DNA of 64,000 bases, from NCBI GenBank assembly GCA_024867545.1, contig JANFNE010000017.1, positions 211,001-275,000 on the forward strand, in the 5' to 3' direction. The stretch is from Phytopythium helicoides. Its lineage: Eukaryota; Oomycota; Peronosporomycetes; Pythiales; Pythiaceae. The stretch's first letter is position 1. Each line of letters starts with the position of its first letter. The position numbers and the translations under genes were made by a program. Below, one piece after another: positions 55,601-64,000 of the stretch. Under the pieces are notes generated by a model. It was not told where the DNA came from and searched no databases. It saw nothing but the letters and a program-made list of their open reading frames with translations.

Positions 55601-58600
55601 GTCAACAACCTGCGATATCGACAAAGGCTCAGATTTTCCCTTCGTTGCAGCGCGATTGAGAGCTGCGAACTGTCGGGACAAAAAGCTCCACCACAAAAAC
55701 CCGAAGTGGTCGTTAACCAGTGCAACGCTAGAAGAGTAATCGTAAGCATCTGCGATGGCAGAAATCCACGATTTCAAGGTAGATGATCCCATAGCTCTTC
55801 GACTATCGGATGCCATACGGACATAAAAATCGAGCGCATTCGGTATAACGTCTTCAAAAACTCCAGCACAGATAAACCAGCACAATGCATCTGTACAGCA
55901 CATGTCAATTGTTTTGTTTGTCGCCCTTGGCTTGACGCGAGTCTCCTCCGGAGAGTTCCCATTCAATCGGTTTGCAATTTCGCCGCAGATGCTAGCTTGG
56001 CCATCGGGAAACATGTAAAGCAGAGTCTGAAGGGCACGCGCGGATTGCACGCGTACAACAAACGATGCGTCCAATATACCATCGAGTGGGGCATTTTCAA
56101 AATCTGGGAATGCATCCGGGTTGAGACGAAAGAAGACTTCGAGGCACCGCACCTCCGCGGCACGCAGATGCGGGACAAAGAGGCGCAACGGATGCGACAC
56201 ACTCATATCGAGGTACTTTTGAGCACACTCTAGCAGAGAGACTGGCAGATCCTCGGGATGCTGCGCCTTGCGAATTTCGTGTGCTTCTGCAGCAAGAGCC
56301 AACGCATACAGCACCTGCGTTATGAAAAACGACCCGCTGAAGCTGTGGTGCCATTGCATGCGTTTGCTTTCTCCAGCTGCTTCAGTGACACTGTGATGCA
56401 CGAGTCGTGCAACCATGTCGACGCTGTCGGCGGCTGGAATACCGGTCGTGATTACCGAAAGAGCAAGCACAAAGTCAGGCGAGAGTTGCAGATTGCCAGC
56501 ATGCCTTTTGATAACCTCGAGCCCAGCTTCTTTCTTGAGAAGAAGGACAACACGGAAGCACCACAAATTGATTGTCATCTGGATAGGATCACTCAAATAG
56601 AGTTCACTCTTGTCTGCTGCGTTGCTTCTATGTCATTTAAACATTTGGTTAGTCACAATGATTATGCTAAACAACATCGAAACACTTACTCCACGTCCAT
56701 CGCATCAACACGATTGCCACCAGTAGAAACAGATGATCTAACTGCAGAGAGTCCGGCGGGGTGCCCGCCCCGACGATCGCCTTCACTGCTACTTGTTGGC
56801 ACGTCTTCTGTAGCTAGTGCCAGCGACTCTTCCACAACAGCGACCACTTGCCTGATGGCTGGGCGAAGCTCAGGCAAAATTCGGAAGTTTCTTGGCACGG
56901 ATGAAGGATGATTGCATAACGCTAGTTCGTCGGGACTTTGCAGAGTGAGGATGAAAGAGTAAAACTTGACGAATACTTGAACAAGAAGAGGAGCTGTCTT
57001 GAGCGAAAGTCGAGCACGCGTAATAGCTCCTGGACTGAACGCAGCAGTAAAAATCTCCAGCACAGTTTTCATGAGCAACACGATCTGTGATGACGAAAAA
57101 TTGCTGGTTGTGCCACGAGTAGTACTGCTGTTCATGAAAAGCAGTGCAAGGATCAAGCCAATCTACGAAAAGAAGCAATAAGCGTTACAAAAAGCACTTT
57201 AGTATCGGATGGATGTCAGCGCCTCTTGACAACTCACCTGTTGAAGATTAATCAAATGGGAAACGACCTGATGCGGATTTGCCTTTGCACGTGAGATTTG
57301 ACTTGACAACTCGTTAAGTATTACGGAGAACTCGTTTGCGATTTCGGCTTGCAGCTGTGATTTGGTTGCGTCAGATATGGATGCCGTTATCACTCGAGGT
57401 GAAGTGATCCATGGTTCTAAGGAAGTATCCTTTTCATGTGGTGAAAGAACATTTAACAACGATGGTGGGATGTTCAGACGTTCAAAAGAACTTGTGTGAG
57501 TCACTACTTTGGCAGTGGTCATAGGCTTCGTATTGCAAGGAAGCAGTGTGTGTGCCTTGGTCGTCACAGTAGAGAACCAATTGGGATTGCTGCGGCTCGT
57601 GACTCCATTATCACTCATCAAAAAGTTGAGACCTTCCTCAGATAGCCCAAAAGGGGATTCCAAACCCACTCAATTCGGTGTCTGGAGTATTTCCAAGGTC
57701 AACGCGGATCGGAGCTTCAAGGCGTCGAAGCACTGTCGGAAAGAAAACACGCACGCTTGGGAGGGTCCTCAGTTCATCAAGGCATAAGAACGCCCCAAAT
57801 AGAGTCGCAACTGCGACCGGAACATGTTCTTCTCTGCTGATGTAATCGATTGATGCTGATCGCTCAGTTGGTGTCTCACGAATCACGAACGCGCGTAGAT
57901 CTTCAAAAACTGTTTTCAGAAGCTCCGATCGTGTAGGAATATCCAATCGCTGCTTTGTCTTCGTATCATCCGCCGAGTAAACGCTCAACTCGGTGCTGCT
58001 AGGAATATACTGGCTACTCAAAAGTGGTGAGTTTGGCTGATCTGGTAGTTGGACACAGTTCAACATTGTGGTAAGTAAGATTGTTGCCATCATCGAACGT
58101 GGCGCGCTAGTTGAAGCGGGGTGCTTTCTTCCAATAATCGAGGCGCTTCCAACACCCTTCTGAAAGGCAGGGAGATACCACAACGCTTGCGCGCTACAGA
58201 CCATTACGGAGCCCGACACAAGTGGGGAGGCAATCATGAAGTTGAGAAGAGTCAAAACCGCATCTCCAGCGCTCTCTCGCCAAAGCTGCGTCTCTCCAGT
58301 CACTCGAGAGTATGGTAGATCTGGTCGAAGTAACGTATGCCAAACGTTAACCCAGAGCTCATCAAGTAAATCGCTACATGCCTTGCGGTTCTTTGCATGA
58401 AGGTCAGCGAGCTGGATGAGTGTCAACAATGCATAATACTGAGTTTGACGAATCTCCTTGGTCACTAAGGATTCACCAAACTCAGTCAGCAAAGTCATGA
58501 TGTCTGCAATTCGCGTCGATACGTAGAAGTCTCCGTGGCGAGAGAGCAATGCTAGCAGAACAAGCATCCATGTGGCTCCCACACGCACGACGTTTTCACC

Positions 58601-60151
58601 AGAAAGCTCCGGTAGTTTACCAGCAGCACTACCATAGTCACGCCCATCGCTAGCAATCGGAAAGAATGTGGGTGCGCCAGAAATGATCTCCGAACTGCTG
58701 ATCCGTACCGCCTGGCAGGCATTGTCAACAATACGCTCCCAGAGCAGCCGCACACGGAGAGATTGACTTGCTGTAGACACTCCGGACGCGTCAACACTGT
58801 CTGCTCTGTCGCTTACTATTGCAGAGGCAATTTGATCATGGAGGTGAATGACGTCTGCAGAGCACACGAGGTGGAGCATCGTCATATCTTCTGTATGCAT
58901 ATGCACATCTAAAGTGGTTGACCCGGGTGCCTTGCTGCTGAAAGGTGTGCCTCGCCCTGGTGTTTTCCGAGCTGTAGCCAGATCAACGAGTTCCTTGGTA
59001 TCAAGAAGCGCGCGAGCAAGTCCATTCAGTTCTCGACAAACGTCCATGCGTTCAACACCGTGAACTGCGAGTCCATCCCCTGCGTTGTATCGGTATAGCT
59101 GGATAAACTGCGCGATGAATTGCAGTTGCGGTCCATGCGTATCGACCTTGTAAGTCCTCCATGTCCGCTGGATAAAGTGAAGCACGTCGAGCAGATTAGG
59201 GGCAGTTAGCAGCAGTGGGCCGATGCAGCTGTGGTACCGCTTGCACAAACTGGCAAGTGCGTCCAGCACGACTGTCGCAACGCGATGGACGGTCTCGCCG
59301 CTCGCCATCGATCCTGTATTCCAGACCGTGTTGGCAACATTCTCGGGTCGTACGAGATGGAACCAGCCGGTGAGGCATTCGACAAGCACCGGAAGCCCGT
59401 CCTGTAAGGTCGAACGGGTAGTTTTTCACCGCGAGCCGCACGAAGTTGGCTCTGAGCGCGTGTGCGTTGCGCGTGTCGACGCCCGTGCGGTCGAAGCGGT
59501 CCCGGTCTCCGTCGTCGAGCGCCGACAGTGCGAACTCTAGCACGGTCTGCAGCGCGTCGTGCGGGATGACAGCGCAGTAGACGCGGAACTGTGCGACGAA
59601 GGCGACGGAGCGCCACGCGAAGGCGTCAAGCGGCGCGGCCATGCGCTCGAACTCGGCGTCGCTGGAGCGCACGCGCGATATGACGGCCGCCGAGTATCTA
59701 AATAGCCGCTCGAGCAGGCTGCGGCCGTTGCCGTCCAGATGCAGCGAGGGCGGCGCGCCGGCCGCGTGCAGCGCCTCGAGCTGCATCAGCAGCGCGCTCC
59801 ACAGCTCGAGGCGGGGCGGCGCGAGGCGCGCCGTGGCGCTCTTGGCGCGCTTGCGCTTCTGGCCCACGGCCGCGGCCGCCGCCTCGGGGTCCGGCAGCGC
59901 GTCGGGCAGCGCCAGCAGCTCCTGCGCGTCGCGCTGCACCGCCAGCTGCACCGCGAGCAGCAGCCAGCCCCATGCGCGCCACTTGTGCAGCAGGCGGCCG
60001 CGCGCCGCCGCCACCTTCCGCCACCGAGCGCCACCAGCGCGTCCAGCGCCTTGACGCGCTTCGCCTTGGCGGCCGCGGCCAGCAGCGCCGCGCGCGCAGC
60101 CTTGAGCGCCGCCCAGATCGCGTCCGCGCTCGAGTCCTCGTCCATCGGCAA
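49670..60151 (-). CDS. ATM: ATM/Tel1-family PI3-kinase-like protein kinase
   Basis: The gene runs from ATG 60151 to TAG 49670 with few introns: about 57240-57184 and 56686-56612, both GT-AG. The last exon alone encodes more than 2300 residues without interruption. The N terminus contains AAKAKRVKALDALVAL, resembling the TAN motif of Tel1/ATM. HEAT-like helices fill most of the protein, then a FAT domain and the kinase: LRYKQLVKGLDDTRQDLVIEQ, catalytic loop GDRHAQNILMH, metal-binding HIDFGVVFDQG. The FATC tail VKHLISEAQDPRNLCRLF and PGWAPWI is the ATM-specific ending. ATM senses DNA double-strand breaks and phosphorylates repair and checkpoint proteins in the nucleus. Single-base frame slips at about 60000, 59400 and 57660 interrupt the 5' portion; in each case removing one base restores a continuous protein. 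Confidence 0.92.
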
Positions 60152-60510
60152 CCTTCGCGACTGGATGGGTTACGGATCGAGAAAGGCGGTCGCGTAACCC
60201 TGCGTAACTTGACCTGGTTGAAGCTGGTGGATGGCACTGCTCATGGTGGTGGGATGATGGAGCTGCATTGATTGACGACGAGCACGAGATGACGAGAACA
60301 AGGAATCAAGCTAGAGGCCGGCGAGGCCGCGGGAACGCGTTACATTATCTCGTCACGGGCAGGAGGCGGCGCCCGCAGCAGGCTTGGCAGCACACACCGA
60401 CGCACTGCCGGTCTGCGGCTGCTGCTGCCTCTACTGCTACTGCGGCCGGCCCGCTAGCAGCACCTATCCACGAAGCGCAGCGGCGGCGAGGAGCAGACTA
60501 CCTCGCACGC

Positions 60511-61424
60511 TTACTGCAGGCCGAGCAGCACGCCACCGTTGCCGCCCTGCTGGTTCGGCAGGTACGTGATGTTGCGCGACTTGGCGAGCGTCTCGGCGAC
60601 CTCACGGAGCCGCGTCAATGCGCTGCACCTCGATGAAGCCCGAGCCGCTCTTGGCGATGGCGTCCGAGACCAGGCGGGCAGGCCTCCGACTCACCCTCGG
60701 CCTTGATAATGGCGGCCTGACGCTCCTGCTCGGAGCGCTCGACGACGAACTTCTGGCGCTCGGCGTCCTGCTGCGCGACCTGCTTGGACTCGACAGCGCG
60801 CGTGAACTCGGGGCCGTACTCGAGGTGCGTGATGGACACGTCGTCGAGCGAGAGCGAGAACTGCTTGGCGCGGTTGTTCAGCTCAGGTCGAGATGTGCTG
60901 CGAGACCTTGTCTCGGAACGTGAGGAGCTCAACGGCGTTGTACTGCGCGACGACCGACTTGAGCACCTCGTTACCGACCGAGGGCAGGATACGCTCGGCG
61001 TAGTCGGCGCCGTACTCGGCGAAGATGTGCGGCAGCTTCTCGCTCTCGGGGTGGTACAGCACTCGCAGCGAGATGTTGACCATCTGCAGGTCCTTGGTGC
61101 CCGTGCGCGAGCTGATGAGGCGGTAGTTGGAGCGCACGTCCAGGATCGTCGGGTACTGGAAGAACGGGATCTTGAAGTGCGTGCCCTCGCCCACGCTCTT
61201 GGCCTTGATACCCTCCTTACGGTCGAAGATGACGGCGCGGTGGCCGCCGTCCACTGCAGACGTCATCCACCCAGCGTTAGCGGCTCGTTCTCGGCCGGAT
61301 CAAGGCCCCAGAGGCCCGCGAGACCCGCAAAACGCACCGTCGAAGATACACTCTGCACCAGGAAGCCGCCGAGGCCCACGCTCACGCCCAGGCCGGCGAC
61401 GCGGTTCAGGAAGCGGGCGGCCAT
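60511..61424 (-). CDS. PHB2: prohibitin-2 (inner mitochondrial membrane scaffold; frame interrupted)
   Basis: The first exon gives [25 protein letters not shown], a short N-terminal membrane anchor. After an intron ending at CTGCAG (about 61255) comes [20 protein letters not shown] and the prohibitin core ([59 protein letters not shown]). The coiled-coil half ([40 protein letters not shown]) lies in another frame after a slip near 60895. Slips near 60680 and 60618 then lead to [22 protein letters not shown] and TAA at 60511. All three slips are consistent with single inserted bases. Together with prohibitin-1 it forms ring complexes that stabilise inner-membrane proteins and cristae. The exact first splice donor is uncertain. 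Confidence 0.88.
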
Positions 61425-62318
61425 CTCGAAGCTGCTGGCGACGCGTCCAAAGTCGATGTTGATATAGAGGGGGGCGAAGCCGCCGCCAGTCGCTTTGTCG
61501 GGTGCGGCTGACCACCATTCTGGGGTCGACACTCAAGTACATCTGGAGCGCCCCAGATCAAATGATGGACCGCTCCAGATTGTATCCGACGTGTAGTGGG
61601 GCAAAATGTGCATTATGCACCAATCATCGACGAGGGTAAGCAGCGTCGGAATGGGGCGATCCAGCCAATCAGCAGCACCCTGTCAAAGTCGATGGCATCT
61701 TTTTTCACCCATCAAGAGCGCACATACGAGACTTCAACTGAGGGCAATTTTTTTTAGGCAAGCTGTGGACATGGACTTGATGTCGAAGCGGGATGTTCGT
61801 ATTTGCTCCAGGGAGTCCTGCGGGTCGCAGCAAGTGCAGTCAGCGAGGGCGGTGGAGGCATTGCAGCGGGTGCTTCTGTAGATCAATTCGCTATGTTGAT
61901 GAGACGAAAATCCTCCTTTTTTTCAGCTAAATGCCGGCCGTGATTGTAGTATTGCTCGTCAAAAGCTGTCGCCAGAACCGAACAGTTGTCAGTCTATAGG
62001 ATGTACAAAGCATAGTCCAAATAACAAAATCCAAGCTTTCACGTCGTCACGGGCAAGCTCACACACGGAACGTAAATGAATCCTCACCTTCTTTTTCATC
62101 GAGCATTGCCTGGACATCGGGCTCTCTCACACACACAGCTAGCTACCTCAAAACCGCTCGCAGCCCCCGGCCGACTCTCCTGTTCGCACACGAGAAACCC
62201 CCCAAGAGTCTGCGATTTCTCTCCTGTTCGATCGTTCATTTACTTTTGCGCCTCACAGGCAAATACTTTTGCGGCCGGCCTGCAAAAACACGCAGCGGGG
62301 TCCTGATCATGCCCGCCA
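61425..62318. other. divergent intergenic region, possible short unrecognised exon
   Basis: The region lies between the prohibitin gene (minus) and a small plus-strand gene. A segment at 61606-61881 looks like ATG, a GTAAGC donor at about 61637, and an acceptor after a T8 run at about 61757, followed by a Cys-containing frame ending at 61881. No family was recognised and the splice phases do not clearly fit, so I do not call a gene. Confidence 0.35.
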
Positions 62319-62582
62319 ATGGCCCACCGCACAACTGCTTCGCCCGCGTCGCCACCACCAGCACGGCCGCCTCCCGCTCCTCCGCCATGTCCTCGGCCGG
62401 CCTCGCGCATCGCCGACGTGCTGCACAAGACGCTCATCTCGGGCCTCGCGGGGCTCACGGTGCTGGGCGCCGTCGAAGTCACGAGCGAGGTCAACTTCCT
62501 CAACCGGCGCCGCGCGCAGCGGCGGGCCGAGGCCGAGGCCGCCGCGCGCGCCGCCAGCGCCAGCGACGCCGGCGCGCAGTAG
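62319..62582 (+). CDS. small single-membrane-span protein, probably mitochondrial
   Basis: The frame encodes at most 87 residues. Its convincing part is DVLHKTLISGLAGLTVLGAV followed by EVTSEVNFLNRRRAQRRAEA: one hydrophobic span, then a strongly basic/acidic C-terminal tail, a common layout for small inner-membrane subunits and assembly factors of respiratory complexes. The proline-rich N terminus from 62319 is doubtful. A methionine at 62387 in the next frame (MSSAGL) followed by a one-base slip would give a more typical short leader. I cannot name the family. It faces a minus-strand gene with stop at 62672, so the two are convergent with about 90 bp between stops. Confidence 0.5.
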   Translation: MAHRTTASPASPPPARPPPAPPPCPRPASRIADVLHKTLISGLAGLTVLGAVEVTSEVNFLNRRRAQRRAEAEAAARAASASDAGAQ

Positions 62583-62671
62583 TCGCCCGTCCGGACCCAT
62601 CGCCGCGCTAATACAGACCCCTGCATTCTCCTGCTTGCTGCCCCCGTGTTGCGCGTCGTCTCCGTCGATCC

Positions 62672-64000
62672 TCACAGCGCGCGCACGGCCAGATCCTTCC
62701 TGGCGGCGCGCGCGGCGCGAGCGGCCTGCGCGCCCGCCGAGCGCAGCAGCTGCCCCGCGCGCGCCGCCAGCAGCTCCGTCGGCGTCGGCTCCAGCAGCGC
62801 GCGCACCTTGGGCGCCTCGGCGGCTGCGAAAGCGCGCTTGAGCGCCACCGACGCGCGCACCTTGGGCAGCTCCAGCGCCGCCTGCCGAGCGCGCAGCGCC
62901 TCCAGCTCCTGCTCGCGCTCGCGCTGCTGCTGCCGCCGCTGCTGCGCGCGCCGCTTTAGCGCGGCCGCGCCCTTCTTGCCCAGCACGCGCTGCGCCGCCT
63001 GGGCCTAGCGCGCTCCCGACCTTGAGCGACGCTGCCAGCTGCTCGGCGTTGCCGCGCCACGCCTCCAGCTGCGCGCTGCTCATGATCACATGCGCGTCCT
63101 GCAGTGGAGCGGCCAACGCGTTGAACTCGTCCAGCTTGGCGAGCTGGAAGGCCCGTCGCGCGCAGCACGCGCACGTACGCGCGAGCCATCGGAAGCCACC
63201 GCACCTTGAGGAACGGCAGCCGCAGCAGGTCGGAGCCAGACACCAACGTCAGCGACGCCGATGCGGAAGCGGAGAACGCTCGCCACTCGCAGTCGACAGC
63301 CAGATCAATGGCTTCGTTCTGCTTGCGCACGTTCTCGTCCTGGTCGAGCCTCAGCAGCGCCTTGCTCGTGTAGCCACGCTTTCTCGTTGCCTGAAGGCCC
63401 TTGGGCACGCGCGCCTTCTCCTCAGCGTCCAGGGCGTCAAAGTCCTGGTCGAGGGCTAGCACTAGCCCAAACTCGACGTCCTCACGAGTCGAGATGCCTA
63501 GTCGACTTCCTAACCTGATCGCCAACTTTGGGTTGTCAGTGCGTCCGAGGCAAACTATCGGGAACGCCAGCGGGCCATGCTGCGCGGATTTGCTTTGGCA
63601 CTGCGACCTTCTGTCCCAGACACTACACAACTAAAGGCATGGACTGTGGCGTCGTGGAATCGCTGAACAAGCGAGCTCGTGACCGAGTTGCGCTCGGCGT
63701 CAATCAATCGGCCGCCCTTGCAGATCTTCCACTCCTCAAGCATCTGTCCAAGCTGCCATAGCTTCTCCAGACGCTCATGGTTGTTACCGGCATCGCCAAC
63801 AACAAACTCCAAGTACGCGACCGCCCTGCGAACTTTGGTTGACACCACGATCCCGTCATCCTCGTCGCCACCCCCACGATTCCTGCGTTTGTTCTCCAGC
63901 CCTTTTCTGCTCCAGCCGAGCGAGCTTCGCTTCTAAATGCGCAGCCCTCAGCATTTGCTCTCGTTCATTGCGGCGCTCTGCTGCAGTGAGCTCTCGATCC
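62672..64000 (-). CDS. unrecognised coiled-coil protein, C-terminal part (cut by right edge)
   Basis: Reading leftward from the window edge, the minus strand opens with a charged coiled coil (ERRNEREQMLRAAHLEAK), followed after a probable slip near 63895 by VRRAVAYLEFVVGDAGNNHE and HERLEKLWQLGQMLEEW. After an intron or slip near 63600 comes LAIRLGSRLGISTREDVEFG, then LVSGSDLLRLPFLKVRWLP. A further slip near 63120 leads to DAHVIMSSAQLEAWRGNAEQ and a final Arg/Glu/Ala-rich helix (RRQQQREREQELEALRARQA) ending at TGA 62672-62674. The product looks like a cytoplasmic helical protein of more than 430 residues. No family was recognised. The gene's start lies beyond 64000. Confidence 0.55.

Noticed and set aside
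61606..61881. Possible two-exon small Cys-containing protein
   Set aside because: The donor and acceptor look plausible, but the joined phase does not preserve the most protein-like frame and no family was recognised.
1..64000. Bacterial contamination, CRISPR array or prokaryotic operons
   Set aside because: Spliceosomal introns, FYVE, prohibitin, ATM and spliceosome proteins are eukaryotic, and no spaced direct-repeat array or Shine-Dalgarno-linked gene runs were seen.

Overview
The window is nuclear DNA from a gene-dense, GC-rich eukaryote. The protein families and architectures point to an oomycete (stramenopile, Phytophthora/Pythium type), although no marker here fixes the genus. The supporting content is GAF-domain phosphodiesterase, ankyrin-FYVE protein, mitochondrial peroxiredoxin-thioredoxin fusion, fungal-type TauD dioxygenases, RGLG-like copine proteins and an ATM kinase. 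Introns are short (about 50-110 bp), mostly GT-AG with probable GC-AG cases, and neighbouring genes are often a few hundred bases apart. No rRNA, tRNA, CRISPR array or bacterial-style operon was seen.

Layout. 1-30.3 kb is an ordinary housekeeping block: the 3' end of a La-related protein, a DDX6/Dhh1 helicase, a PX-like protein, a kinesin-8-like motor, a small unknown protein, a tryparedoxin/nucleoredoxin-like protein, a CAMK-type kinase with a KA1-like tail, an EF-hand protein, an ankyrin-FYVE protein, a complex I B12-like subunit, a ZMAT2/Snu23 splicing factor, an RBM5/10-like splicing factor, a first copine gene, the Prx-Trx fusion and a multi-GAF cyclic-nucleotide phosphodiesterase.

31.1-45 kb is a rearranged accessory zone. 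A large inverted repeat (arms about 3.76 kb, 31116-34872 and 35588-39344, 715-bp spacer) carries two copine genes per arm. Its spacer and inner arm ends hold broken pieces of a gene resembling giant-virus (NCLDV) MSV199/GIY-YIG proteins. Immediately outside the right arm is a scrambled mosaic made from a piece of the phosphodiesterase 5' region, a piece of copine intron and the first three exons of another copine gene. Next is a second inverted duplication: two tail-to-tail TauD-family dioxygenases centred near 42808.

45.8-64 kb returns to single-copy genes: a POT-family transporter, a sixth, more divergent copine gene, a 10.5-kb ATM/Tel1 kinase gene, prohibitin-2, a small single-membrane-span protein and an unrecognised coiled-coil protein cut by the right edge.

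Many otherwise well-conserved genes (kinesin, Prx-Trx, PDE, ankyrin-FYVE, ZMAT2, prohibitin, ATM 5' end, EF-hand) switch reading frame at single positions, often in short homopolymers, and the protein homology resumes at once in the new frame. I interpret these mainly as one-base assembly indels rather than true pseudogenes. Some CDS spans below therefore contain frame breaks, noted entry by entry.
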